A DNA stretch of 45,096 nt from an uncultured Clostridia bacterium. Its GTDB lineage: Bacteria > Bacillota > Clostridia > Oscillospirales > Acutalibacteraceae. Made by a program: the position numbers and the translations under genes. Positions 24,454 to 33,671 of this stretch are shown here, piece after piece. The notes beneath the pieces are model-generated. The model saw only the letters and a program-made list of their open reading frames with translations, was not told the origin of the DNA and did not search any database. Numbering within the stretch: position 1 is the stretch's first letter; every line of letters begins with the position of its first letter. Location: positions 1-45,096 of the forward strand of contig CALFTO010000027.1 in the NCBI GenBank assembly GCA_937916195.1, in the 5' to 3' direction.

Positions 24454-26925
24454 ATGGAAGCTATTATTAAAGGAAAGCGAGTTCAAATCGAAAAAGAACT
24501 TTGTTTGGACGGTATAAGTGAGAGCATCTCTAAAACTCTTGCTTTGGGAACTCTTGATATAAGACGTGTTATTGAAAGCTTGAATAAGCTTGGAGAATAT
24601 TTGGTAAATGAAGAAAAGTTTCTGCTTACCGAGCTTATGGAGCTTGGGTTAACAAAGGACGAGGCACTCCAGACAAAAAAAGATTCTTTAGCAGTTTTAG
24701 CTGCAGAAGAATCGTTTAAGAAAATCAAAAGAGAGCTTGGAGAGCTTCCATTCGAAATAAACAGACTAAACAGCAGAGAAGATGCATTTGAGGGCTGGAT
24801 GCCGATTGGCGTGTTGGGACATATTACAAGCTCTAATGATGCTATGCTCCCATTTTTCAGTTCGGTAGAGGGCATTTTAACGGGGAACATCAACATCATT
24901 AAAACCGCCACAGGTGCACACAAGGTTGCCATGGCAATGGTGGAAAAGCTTTGTGAAATTGATGAAAGTCTTGGCCCGTATTTTTATGTATTGCCGTTGT
25001 CATCAAAGGACGAAGATTTGCTGAAATCAATGTTTTCTTTGTGCAATGCCATTGCTGTATGGGGTTCAGATGCGGCAACTGAAGGCGTGCGTAAACTCGC
25101 TCCATCAGGCGTTAAAGTAATTGAATGGGGCAACAGAATCAGCTTCGCTTACTTTACAAAAAAAGGTTATAATTCAACAGCGTTAAAAGGCTTGGCTGAA
25201 GATGTTTGTATTAATGACCAACAAGCGTGCAGTGCTCCGCAAATAGTATATTATGAAACTGACAGCAGGAATGAATTGATAGAATTTGCAAAAGAATTGA
25301 TGGATGTTTTGCAGGAGGTTTCTGACACGTATCCTCTTCATCCTGCATCACAAGCAGAAAAAGCAGAACTGACAACCCAAATTCAGCTTTGCCATCTTGA
25401 TGAGCTTATGGGTGAAGCAAAGCTTTTAAATGGAAAAGGCTGTCGTATTTTTGTGAAATATGATAACGAGCTCTGTGCCTCGCCGTTGTACCGTACTGTA
25501 ATTGTAAAGGCAATTAAACGAAGTGAATTGATTTCTGTGCTTCGACCCTTCCGTTCTTATCTTCAAAGCGTTGGTCTTGCTTGTGGCAGAGAAGAAATAG
25601 CTGAGCTAAGCAGTCTTTTATTGGCAGGCGGAGTAAACAGAATTACAGAACCCGGTCTTATGATGGGTGGATACACAGGTGAACCTCACGATGGTGTTCG
25701 AGCAATGACTCAATATTTAAAGAGAGTCAGTATAATTAACAGTAATCTTCCAAAGGGTAGTATGTCACTCAGTGAAATGGTTCCTATGAAAAAAGCTCCT
25801 TTTGAAGATGATACTCCTTTGATGAAGAAGAACGATTTTCCTGAAAAACGCAAGATAAAAGATAAAGGATATTTGCTGTTAAAAAGTGGTGGAAGCACAG
25901 GAAATGCCAAATATGCTCCTCATACATACGATGATGCCGAAGTTACCTATGAGGAAACTTCACGCTTTATCATTGCGGCAGGTGTTGACCCTAAAAAAGA
26001 TGTTTGTATGAACCTTTTTTATTCGGGCGGGCTCTATGGAGGATTTATCAGTATATATGAAGCACTCAAAAAAGCAGATATTATTCAGCTCCCTATGACC
26101 GCAGAGATGGATATGAAGCTTGTAACAAAAGAAATCATTACAAACAAAGTCAATGTGCTTATGGGTATGCCCACATACCTGTTGAAGCTTTTCAGAGAAC
26201 AGAAAGAAGAACTTATAAATTATGGCGGAATAGAAACTGTTTTGTATGGTGGAGAGCATTTTGACCCATCACAGATTACATATTTGAAAGAAACATTCAA
26301 CATTAAAAGAATTGGGTCTTTGGCATATGGTTGTAATGAAATCGGCTCAATGGGATATGCTTGTGAGTATTGCGAAGGAAGTATTCACCATGTTGTTGCA
26401 ACTAAGCATCTTGAAATTTTAAAGTTAGATAAAGACGAACCCGTTGAAGATGGTGAAATAGGCAGATTGGTTTGGACTCCGAGAGACCAAGAAAATATCG
26501 CAATAAAGAGATATGAAATCGGCGATTTGGGACGCTTCATTAAAGAACCCTGCAAATGCGGAAGAGTCGCACCGCGATTTGAGCTTTTGGGAAGATTTGG
26601 CGATACTTTCAAATTTGCTACAAATTATATCAATTACAAAAAAATAAAGTCTGTATTTGGCGAGAAAATGGATTACGCAGGTTGGATTCAGGTTGTTTTA
26701 AGTTACGATGATACTGATTGTATGACCATCTGTGTTGAAAATGATTTTGTATATTCTGAAAAGGAAGCAGTAAATATTCTTGCACGTGAATATCCTGAAA
26801 TTTTAGAATGTTTAACAGATAAGACAGGAAACATTTACATAGTTAAGCAGGATAAAGACAAATTTGAACTTAGTACAGGTGGCGGAAAAGTAAGAAGCGT
26901 CATAGACCTAAGAATTAAGACATAA
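24454..26925 (+). CDS. LuxC acyl reductase fused to adenylate-forming ligase
   Basis: 823 aa. Residues about 1-440 are a LuxC-type (aldehyde-dehydrogenase superfamily) acyl reductase with the GNINIIKTATGAHK region, WGNR and the catalytic Cys259 in NDQQACSAPQ. It reduces an acyl thioester with NADPH to an aldehyde. From about 470 to the end is a PaaK/LuxE-like ligase with the P-loop KSGGSTGNAKY, YGGEHF and YEIGDLGR, and a C-terminal domain ending in GGKVRSVIDLRIK. LuxC is normally a stand-alone protein of about 480 aa, so this fusion unites activation and reduction in one chain. It overlaps neither neighbour but is only 11-14 bp from each. Confidence 0.83.
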   Translation: MEAIIKGKRVQIEKELCLDGISESISKTLALGTLDIRRVIESLNKLGEYLVNEEKFLLTELMELGLTKDEALQTKKDSLAVLAAEESFKKIKRELGELPFEINRLNSREDAFEGWMPIGVLGHITSSNDAMLPFFSSVEGILTGNINIIKTATGAHKVAMAMVEKLCEIDESLGPYFYVLPLSSKDEDLLKSMFSLCNAIAVWGSDAATEGVRKLAPSGVKVIEWGNRISFAYFTKKGYNSTALKGLAEDVCINDQQACSAPQIVYYETDSRNELIEFAKELMDVLQEVSDTYPLHPASQAEKAELTTQIQLCHLDELMGEAKLLNGKGCRIFVKYDNELCASPLYRTVIVKAIKRSELISVLRPFRSYLQSVGLACGREEIAELSSLLLAGGVNRITEPGLMMGGYTGEPHDGVRAMTQYLKRVSIINSNLPKGSMSLSEMVPMKKAPFEDDTPLMKKNDFPEKRKIKDKGYLLLKSGGSTGNAKYAPHTYDDAEVTYEETSRFIIAAGVDPKKDVCMNLFYSGGLYGGFISIYEALKKADIIQLPMTAEMDMKLVTKEIITNKVNVLMGMPTYLLKLFREQKEELINYGGIETVLYGGEHFDPSQITYLKETFNIKRIGSLAYGCNEIGSMGYACEYCEGSIHHVVATKHLEILKLDKDEPVEDGEIGRLVWTPRDQENIAIKRYEIGDLGRFIKEPCKCGRVAPRFELLGRFGDTFKFATNYINYKKIKSVFGEKMDYAGWIQVVLSYDDTDCMTICVENDFVYSEKEAVNILAREYPEILECLTDKTGNIYIVKQDKDKFELSTGGGKVRSVIDLRIKT

Positions 26926-26936
26926 GGAGGCAAAAG

Positions 26937-28637
26937 ATGGAAAGTGTATATAGCTATAAGCACAATCCCATAACACGAAAAATTTTTATTGCTATGCTTA
27001 CCCCCACTATTCTTATGAATCTTACAACTGCAATAGGCTCTTTGGCAGATACCGTTATTATCGGTCATTATCTTGACGATTTATCGTTGTCAGTTGTAAC
27101 TTTTGCCACACCAATTTATATGATTATCAACATGTTCTCTGCTCTTTTTGCCGTAGGTGGCTGTATTGCAATGAGTATCGATTCAGGCAAAGGTGAGAAA
27201 AAAACTGCAAATAAAGCGTTCAGTCTTTCTATGGAGTTGCTTGGTCTTACGGGTATTCTTCTTTTGTTTGCAGGAATTTTTTTCAGCAGCACTATCACAG
27301 GTTGGCTTGGTGCAGGTGAAGATGTTTTTGAGTTAGTACAAATTTATTCCCGTATTATTCTTATGGGTGGACCTGTTTTTGTATTAAACATTGGCTTAGC
27401 CTTTTTTGTAAGGAACGACGGAAGACCTACTCTTTCAATGGCGGGTATGTTTCTTTCAATTATTACGGATATTATTCTGAATGTTGTATTCGTAGGAATT
27501 TTTGATTTGGGTGTAGCAGGTGCTGCCTATTCAACTGTTTTAGGTCAGCTTGTAAGTGTGATAGTAATAAGTAGTCACTTCTGCTCAGCAAAGAACACAT
27601 TGAAATTTAGGCTTGTATTTGACAAAACAGTGTTAAGAATTATTAAAAATGGTGGTAGTACAGCACTTCACTTTATATATCAGTTCTTAACTATTTTGAT
27701 TATCAATCATTTTCTTTCAAGTTTGGCAGGAACAAGCGGTGTAGTTATTTATACGGTTGTTTTTAATCTGTCAACAATTTCTCTTTCTGTGTTTGAAGGA
27801 ATAAGTCAGACCATACAACCGATGGTAAGTAATTATTACGGTGAAAAGAGTTATAAGAATATTAAAGAAACTTTGCGATTGGCTTTTATCACAATTATTG
27901 TAATATGCGGAACAGTCACCTTGCTTCTTGAAATTGTGCCACAGGTTGTGCCGATAATTTTTGGAATAGATGATGCACTTCTTATTCAGAAGTCAGCAAC
28001 TGCGGTACGCATTTATGCGACAAGTATGATTATAATGACTATCAATGTTGTGATAGGATACTATCTTCAGTCGATTGAACAGAATTTTATGTCAGCGGTA
28101 ATGATTAGTTTGCGGTGTCTTTTGATTTTCTTGGGTGCAACTCTTATTCTCGGAAAACTGTTTGGAATGAACGGAGTATGGGCGGCTTACACGGTATCAG
28201 AAGCTTCTACATTTTTAATTTGCTTGCTTATGCTATGGGCGAAGAAGAAAAAGCTCAGAAAAAATGGTGTGAATACAAATGCACTTCTATTGGATAAGAA
28301 CATTCAAAATAATATAGAGTGTTATACGTATAATTGTTCTGAAAGTAAGTTTGATGATTATAAAAATGTGATTATCACTCAATTGAAAAACAATCAGAAT
28401 GTCGGTGAAGGTATTGTTCGGGATATTACGGAGTATTTTACTGTATTGGGAAACTGCATCACAGATAAGAAAATGCGATATGTTGAAGTTGAAATAAACA
28501 ATAGTCAGAAAAAAGTGATTGTGAGAGATAATCTCAATCACGCTGGTTATAAAGATGATATTGAAAAAATCATTCAAAGCGGAACAAAATCGGACTATGG
28601 TCCTGTTCTTGGATGGAACAGAATTTGTTTGGAATAA
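26937..28637 (+). CDS. MATE-family exporter with ATPase-like C-terminal tail
   Basis: 566 aa. Residues about 15-450 form the twelve-helix MATE fold, starting PITRKIFIAMLTPTILMNLT and containing the conserved GSLADTVIIGHYL region. Members export organic cations, drugs or lipids with Na+ or H+. A cytoplasmic tail of about 115 residues follows (450-566); family members usually end near 450. The tail contains VGEGIVRDI, YVEVEI and VIVRDNLNHAG and looks like a degenerate GHKL/HATPase_c fold, related to the next protein's N-terminus. Gene spacing of 11 bp on both sides places it in the LuxE/LuxC operon, presumably exporting the product. Confidence 0.82.
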   Translation: MESVYSYKHNPITRKIFIAMLTPTILMNLTTAIGSLADTVIIGHYLDDLSLSVVTFATPIYMIINMFSALFAVGGCIAMSIDSGKGEKKTANKAFSLSMELLGLTGILLLFAGIFFSSTITGWLGAGEDVFELVQIYSRIILMGGPVFVLNIGLAFFVRNDGRPTLSMAGMFLSIITDIILNVVFVGIFDLGVAGAAYSTVLGQLVSVIVISSHFCSAKNTLKFRLVFDKTVLRIIKNGGSTALHFIYQFLTILIINHFLSSLAGTSGVVIYTVVFNLSTISLSVFEGISQTIQPMVSNYYGEKSYKNIKETLRLAFITIIVICGTVTLLLEIVPQVVPIIFGIDDALLIQKSATAVRIYATSMIIMTINVVIGYYLQSIEQNFMSAVMISLRCLLIFLGATLILGKLFGMNGVWAAYTVSEASTFLICLLMLWAKKKKLRKNGVNTNALLLDKNIQNNIECYTYNCSESKFDDYKNVIITQLKNNQNVGEGIVRDITEYFTVLGNCITDKKMRYVEVEINNSQKKVIVRDNLNHAGYKDDIEKIIQSGTKSDYGPVLGWNRICLE

Positions 28638-28648
28638 GGTGAAGATAT

Positions 28649-30082
28649 ATGAACATTAAAAAAATCGCTTCAATAGAAATACAAAACAAAAAGTTTTACA
28701 TAAGCGCCGTGCTTGATTTTCTGGATTCTATTGTAAGCAACCATCCAAATGTTGAATTTGGCAGATATAATCGCTTGAGATATGTTGTGGGAGAAATATT
28801 GGAGAACAGAATAAAAAAGGCTTATCCGGGCACAAACGGAACACTTGAAGTGGAATTCTCCCTGTCAGATGCGTGCTTTGAGGTTTCTGTCAAGGATAAA
28901 GGTGTTCCCGCATGGACTAATTTTTCATATAGTGATGATTTAGATATTACCGACAGTGAAAGTTTACGTAATTACATTCTGGATTTGTGGATGGATGATA
29001 TCGGAATGGAAAAACTCGGTAAAGACGGACAACGAATTTATGTGCGTATGAACATTCTTCATCCTTTAGAGTTTAAAGCACCCGAACCGTTTAAAGAAAT
29101 CGAGGTTCTGGATACCAATATTTCAATCAAGCCTGTTAAAACGGAAGAAGAAGCAATCGAGGCAATAAGATGTATTTACAGCGAATACGGATACTCATAT
29201 TCTTATGAAAAATTATATTATGTTGACAGCTTTTTGAATATGGTGAAAAACAAAGAGCTTATGTCATTTCTTGCCGTAAATGAACACGGACAAATTGCAG
29301 GACATTTTGCTTTGGCATTTTCAGATACATTTAAAAATATGCCTGAAATTTCAACCGTTGTAACACGAAAAGAATTTCGCGGATTGGGACTTTTTGCAAA
29401 GTTTATGGATTATTGTTTGGAGCTTGGCAAAAAGCATGGCTTCAGAGCCTTTATGGGTCAGCCCGTTGCATTTCATCCGATGTCGCAAAAGGCATTTTTA
29501 AAATCTGATTTTACTGCTACATCTGTTTTATTATCGTATATTGGTTCGGATATTGAAAGCGAGTATAACAAAGACAATCAAAGACTTGACTTGTTCGCAA
29601 GCGTTAAGATTTTAGACCAGTCTGCACAAAGCACGGTTTATCCACCAAATCAAATCCGCAATTTTGTCGATAAAATATACGGAAAACTCGGCTGGAAATA
29701 TAAAATTTGTGACGATTTTAAATTGTGCGATAATACAGAAATCAGTATTGAGAATAACAACTCCTTAAAATCTACAAAAATCATTCTCAATAGCGCTTCT
29801 GCTGATTTAGAGCAGATTTTAGAAGATACCGTTAAAGATGCAATCCGCAGAAAATATGAAATGATAGAAATGCTTATTTCTTTAAATGACCCAAGCTGTG
29901 CGCATTGCTATGAAACGGCAAGAAGATGTAAATTTGTTTTATCCGGTCTTATTCCCGGTAGTGAAAATGGGGACTATCTTGTTATGCAAATGTTGATTGG
30001 AGCAGATTGTCACTATGACCATTTGATTACTGTCGGAGAATTTGAAGATTTAAAAAACGATATTATTACTCTTAATAGTTAA
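28649..30082 (+). CDS. ATPase-like/GNAT acetyltransferase fusion
   Basis: 477 aa. Residues about 20-150 look like an anti-sigma-type HATPase_c_2 domain: an E-x-L-E-N-R helix near 48-55 and the ADP-loop-like VKDKGVPAW near 95. Residues about 155-310 are a GNAT acyltransferase with the acetyl-CoA-binding signature VTRKEFRGLGLFAKFMDY. The last 150 residues, with a C-x2-C-x5-C-type segment (CAHCYETARRC), are of unknown fold. Fusions of a Ser/Thr-kinase-like ATPase to GNAT are seen in Firmicutes but are poorly characterised. It could add an acyl group to the product or regulate the pathway. Confidence 0.75.
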   Translation: MNIKKIASIEIQNKKFYISAVLDFLDSIVSNHPNVEFGRYNRLRYVVGEILENRIKKAYPGTNGTLEVEFSLSDACFEVSVKDKGVPAWTNFSYSDDLDITDSESLRNYILDLWMDDIGMEKLGKDGQRIYVRMNILHPLEFKAPEPFKEIEVLDTNISIKPVKTEEEAIEAIRCIYSEYGYSYSYEKLYYVDSFLNMVKNKELMSFLAVNEHGQIAGHFALAFSDTFKNMPEISTVVTRKEFRGLGLFAKFMDYCLELGKKHGFRAFMGQPVAFHPMSQKAFLKSDFTATSVLLSYIGSDIESEYNKDNQRLDLFASVKILDQSAQSTVYPPNQIRNFVDKIYGKLGWKYKICDDFKLCDNTEISIENNNSLKSTKIILNSASADLEQILEDTVKDAIRRKYEMIEMLISLNDPSCAHCYETARRCKFVLSGLIPGSENGDYLVMQMLIGADCHYDHLITVGEFEDLKNDIITLNS

Positions 30083-30102
30083 AGAAAGGAATAGGTGGTT
30101 TT

Positions 30103-31356
30103 GTGAGCTTTAAAACATATTCACTTGATGAAATTATTTCTTATGCAAGAAAAAACTCAAAGTATTATGCCGATTTATATGAAAACATACCTGAAAATGC
30201 TCCTTTAGAGAAGCTCCCTCTTATTGAACAAGACCATTTTTGGACACATTGTGACCAAAATGGTGGCACTGTAGCAACTAGAACGCAGACCGACGGACAA
30301 ATTTTCAAAAGTGGCGGCACAACAGGCGACCCAAAATATTCTCTTTACTCGGCAGAAGAATGGCAGACAATGTGCGAGTGCAGTGGTGCGGTTCTTTCAA
30401 AAGGCGGGCTTAAAAACGGCACTAAAATAGCTAATCTGTTCTATGCAGGTGGTCTTTATGCAAGCTTTTTGTATACATACAGTATGTTATACTTTTCTCC
30501 TGCAAAAACAATAATGTATAACCTTTCAGGCAATGTAACAATTGAAGAAATGGTTGAAACAATACATAAGCATAGAATTAATTGCGTTGCCGGACTTCCC
30601 TCAATGCTGACAAAAATTGTTTCATATATTGAAGAACATAATATAACGGATTTTGCAGTTGATACTATATATTTTGCAGGAGAAACTCTATATCAAGACC
30701 AAAGAGATAAAATCAGCAGTGTATTTGGCAAAGAAATTGAATTTCGGTCTGTATTTTATGCATCAAACGACGGTGGTCCAATCGGGTATTTCACCAAAGA
30801 CTGTGGCTTTAATGAACACAGAATTCTCTCTGACCTGACATTGTTTGAGTTAGTTGATGCTGATACGGGTGAGGTTATTACAGAAATGAACAGACCCGGT
30901 GTAGTTTATATTACATCTCTATTCAAAACATTAATTCCTCTTATTCGTTATCCCGCAGGTGATATTGCTGAATATACAGAACCTGAAGGAGTACCTGACC
31001 GAAAATTTAAAATTCTCGGCAGAAGTAATGTTGCCGCAAGAGCAGGATATGTATCTTTGTATCCGCAAGATGTAGGCCGTGTTTTGAAAAACTGTGAAAT
31101 TGAATATTATTCTTATCAGATAATCATTGAACACGATGTTAAAGATAGATTTATTTTTAAAATTGCTGTTTCAGATGCAACTGAATGTAATACACAAAAA
31201 TTCCTTCAAATGCTCTGCGAGGAGCGCCCGATTATCAAAGATGCTTTAAATGACGATACTCTGGGTGAGCCGATAGTAGAATGGTGTAAGCCGTCAGACT
31301 TGGAGTATAATCCGCGAACGGGAAAGCTAAAAGTCATAATAGATAAAAGACTATGA
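30103..31356 (+). CDS. PaaK-like adenylate-forming ligase
   Basis: 417 aa from GTG 30103, with AGGTGG upstream. The P-loop is KSGGTTGDPKYS, followed by AGLP-x-ML (here AGLPSMLTKI), FAGETL, YASNDGG, RYPAGDIAEY and a C-terminal lid (about 320-417). This is the phenylacetate-CoA ligase/coenzyme F390 synthetase superfamily; closest relatives also include the C-terminal half of the LuxC fusion in this operon. It would make an acyl-AMP and probably transfer it to CoA or a protein thiol. The presence of three such domains in one operon implies several carboxylic acids or a two-step activation. Confidence 0.8.
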   Translation: MSFKTYSLDEIISYARKNSKYYADLYENIPENAPLEKLPLIEQDHFWTHCDQNGGTVATRTQTDGQIFKSGGTTGDPKYSLYSAEEWQTMCECSGAVLSKGGLKNGTKIANLFYAGGLYASFLYTYSMLYFSPAKTIMYNLSGNVTIEEMVETIHKHRINCVAGLPSMLTKIVSYIEEHNITDFAVDTIYFAGETLYQDQRDKISSVFGKEIEFRSVFYASNDGGPIGYFTKDCGFNEHRILSDLTLFELVDADTGEVITEMNRPGVVYITSLFKTLIPLIRYPAGDIAEYTEPEGVPDRKFKILGRSNVAARAGYVSLYPQDVGRVLKNCEIEYYSYQIIIEHDVKDRFIFKIAVSDATECNTQKFLQMLCEERPIIKDALNDDTLGEPIVEWCKPSDLEYNPRTGKLKVIIDKRL

Positions 31357-31403
31357 TAGCTTTCTTTTCCATACCATTTAACATTAAATCAAGGAGATAA
31401 AAG

Positions 31404-33443
31404 ATGAAAAAAATAATATCATTTCTTTTAATAATAGCTATAACACTTTCGTTTGCTGCTTGTAAATCACAAGGTGACACCGATATGGTTGCGGAACTTG
31501 GATTAACAGCTGAATCAAAAGGTGCAACACAACACACAGTTGAGGTTAATTCCGCACTCTATTCAACACTTGATTTTGAAAATAAAACGGAATATGAATT
31601 TGCAATAAAAGGTCTTATAGACGCTCCCGAAACACTTGAAATCAAAAATTCTGACGGAAAAGTTGTGTGGAGTCAAAAAGCTTATGACTTTGTAGACAAT
31701 TATGAAGAATGTCCCGATACAGTAAATCCAAGTCTTTGGGAAAACACAAAAAACAATCATGCCTATGGTCTTTTTGAGGTTTGTGAAAACATATATCAGG
31801 TAAGAGGCTATGATATGGCAAACCTTACCCTTATCAAAGGTAACACGGGCTGGATTGTTTTTGACCCGCTTATGAGTGTTGAATGTACTCAGGCGGCAAT
31901 GCAACTTGTTGAGAAAAATCTTGGTAAGCATCCCATAAAAGCCGTTGTTATTTCCCATCCCCACGTTGACCATTTCGGAGGAATTGGTGGCGTTATGACA
32001 CAAGAACAGGCGGCTGACAGTACTTTATCCCTTGAAAAACAGCTTGAAAGCGGTCTTATCCCGATTATTGTTCCCGAGCATTTTACCGAACACGCAGTTA
32101 GCGAAAATGTTTATGCGGGTAAGGGCATGGGAAGACGAGCCTCATATCAGTACGGTGTTTTCCTTGAACAGTCAGAAACAGGCAAAATGGCAATGGGTAT
32201 CGGTATGGGACAGTCAACAGGAAACCTTAGTTTTATTCGACCAACCTATGAAATCAAATCCACGGGCGAAACTTACATCATTGACGGTGTGACAATGGAA
32301 TTTCAAATGACACCCGGTACCGAAGCTCCTGCCGAAATGAATATATGGTTTCCAGAAATGAAAGCTCTTTGGGTTGCCGAAAATTGCACTGCTACTCTTC
32401 ACAACCTTTACACCTTAAGAGGAGCACAAATTCGTGACGGCAATGCCTGGGCAAAATATATAACCGAAGCGATTGCTCTTTATGGTGACAAGGCTCAGGT
32501 AACTTTCCAATCACACAACTGGCCTCACTGGGGAAATGAATTTATAAACGACTATCTTGCCGACACAGCAGCAGTATATAAATTTATAAATGACCAGACC
32601 TTAACTTATATAAACCAAGGCTACACATCTGATGAAATCTCAAATATGATTGAACTACCCGATGAGCTTGCAAAAAATTGGTACACACGACAATATTATG
32701 GAACAGTTGCTCATAACTCTAAAGCTGTTTATCAGAAATATATGGGTTGGTATGATGCCAATCCGGTTAATTTAAATCCTCTTGAGCCTACCGAAAGTGC
32801 AAAAAAATGGGTGGAATATCTTGGTGATACCGATGCCGTGCTAAAAAAAGCAAAAGAAGATTTCCAAAAAGGTGAATATCAATGGGTGGCAGAGGTAACT
32901 AATGTTCTTGTCTATGCAAACCCTGACAATAGGGCAGCCAGACTTTTGTGCGCCGACGCACTTGAACAGCTTGGCTATCAATCAGAATCAGGTGCTTGGA
33001 GAAATGCTTATCTTTCTGCTGCACTTGAACTGCGTAACGGAAATGCGGCAGAAAAAGGGGCAAATGCAAAGCAAAATGGGAATATTCTCAAAAATATGAC
33101 AGCAGAAATGATTTTTGATTATGTAGGAATTCTTCTTGATAAACATTCAATGTCAGGTCAAGATTTCACAATCAATGTTAATCTTACTGATACCGGTGAA
33201 AAAATAATGCTCCGATTTAATAACGGTGCTTTGCTTCAGTATCACAATACATCATCGGATTCTGCAGACTTGAAGATAACCTGCCCCAAAAATGCGCTCG
33301 CTCTTATTCTACAAAGAGATATGCAAAAAATCCGTGCAGCGATGAAGTTCGAGGGTGATATATCTAAACTTGAACTTATTATTGAAAACCTTAATCAGTT
33401 TGAAATTTCGGGAAATGCAAAATTCAACATTATTGAACCATAA
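31404..33443 (+). CDS. Alkyl-sulfatase-type MBL lipoprotein (SdsA1/YjcS-like)
   Basis: 679 aa with AAGGAGAT upstream. A signal peptide with lipobox SFAAC (Cys 20) predicts a lipoprotein outside the cell. The metallo-beta-lactamase domain has H185-P-H187-V-D189-H190-FGG as metal ligands, and GTEAPAEM-NIWFPE and NCTATLHNLYTLRG are family-typical blocks. A dimerisation domain and a C-terminal SCP2-like lipid-binding domain (about 560-679) follow. SdsA1-type enzymes cleave primary alkyl sulfates to fatty alcohols and sulfate. Its place at the end of the LuxE/LuxC operon, 47 bp after the ligase gene, links alkyl-chain chemistry on both sides of the membrane, though this is inferred. Confidence 0.82.
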   Translation: MKKIISFLLIIAITLSFAACKSQGDTDMVAELGLTAESKGATQHTVEVNSALYSTLDFENKTEYEFAIKGLIDAPETLEIKNSDGKVVWSQKAYDFVDNYEECPDTVNPSLWENTKNNHAYGLFEVCENIYQVRGYDMANLTLIKGNTGWIVFDPLMSVECTQAAMQLVEKNLGKHPIKAVVISHPHVDHFGGIGGVMTQEQAADSTLSLEKQLESGLIPIIVPEHFTEHAVSENVYAGKGMGRRASYQYGVFLEQSETGKMAMGIGMGQSTGNLSFIRPTYEIKSTGETYIIDGVTMEFQMTPGTEAPAEMNIWFPEMKALWVAENCTATLHNLYTLRGAQIRDGNAWAKYITEAIALYGDKAQVTFQSHNWPHWGNEFINDYLADTAAVYKFINDQTLTYINQGYTSDEISNMIELPDELAKNWYTRQYYGTVAHNSKAVYQKYMGWYDANPVNLNPLEPTESAKKWVEYLGDTDAVLKKAKEDFQKGEYQWVAEVTNVLVYANPDNRAARLLCADALEQLGYQSESGAWRNAYLSAALELRNGNAAEKGANAKQNGNILKNMTAEMIFDYVGILLDKHSMSGQDFTINVNLTDTGEKIMLRFNNGALLQYHNTSSDSADLKITCPKNALALILQRDMQKIRAAMKFEGDISKLELIIENLNQFEISGNAKFNIIEP

Positions 33444-33464
33444 TGCAACAATATTTCGAAAAGG

Positions 33465-33507
33465 AAAATGACGATTTGTATCAAATAGCGTAGTCAATGC
33501 CAGAAAA
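33465..33507. repeat. About 40-bp repeat, copy 2
   Basis: Core AAATAGCGTAGTCAATGCCA begins at 33483. It is the same element in the same orientation as 21249-21292 and again precedes a terminator. See the finding on cluster boundaries. Confidence 0.75.
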
Positions 33508-33511
33508 TGAG

Positions 33512-33540
33512 AAAAGACATCCAATAGGGTGTCTTTTTTC
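33512..33540 (+). terminator. Terminator of the LuxE/LuxC operon
   Basis: AAAAGACATCC (33512-33522), loop AATA, GGGTGTCTTTT (33527-33537) with one G-U, then T. Confidence 0.85.
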
Positions 33541-33572
33541 TTTTCTGTTTGTTGTTTTTTGTTGGACATTTT

Positions 33573-33590
33573 TGTCGAACACAGTCGAAA
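33573..33590. promoter_or_regulatory. Possible Spo0A-type boxes
   Basis: TGTCGAA (33573-33579) and AGTCGAAA (33583-33590) stand 20-37 bp upstream of the -35 element of the next gene. The first equals the core of the Spo0A box. With no Spo0A gene in view, this is suggestive only. Confidence 0.35.
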
Positions 33591-33609
33591 ACTTTTTTAA
33601 ATATATATG

Positions 33610-33638
33610 TTGACAAAATGACACTTTTGTAGTATAAT
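33610..33638 (+). promoter_or_regulatory. Promoter of the 73-aa protein
   Basis: TTGACA (33610-33615), 17-bp spacer, TATAAT (33633-33638); a consensus promoter. Confidence 0.8.
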
Positions 33639-33671
33639 TACGACATAAAATGAAGGAACGGGTATTATGAA

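Noticed and set aside
23321..26925. Considered a bioluminescence operon
   Set aside because: No luxA/luxB luciferase genes in or near the operon; only the acid-reductase part is present.
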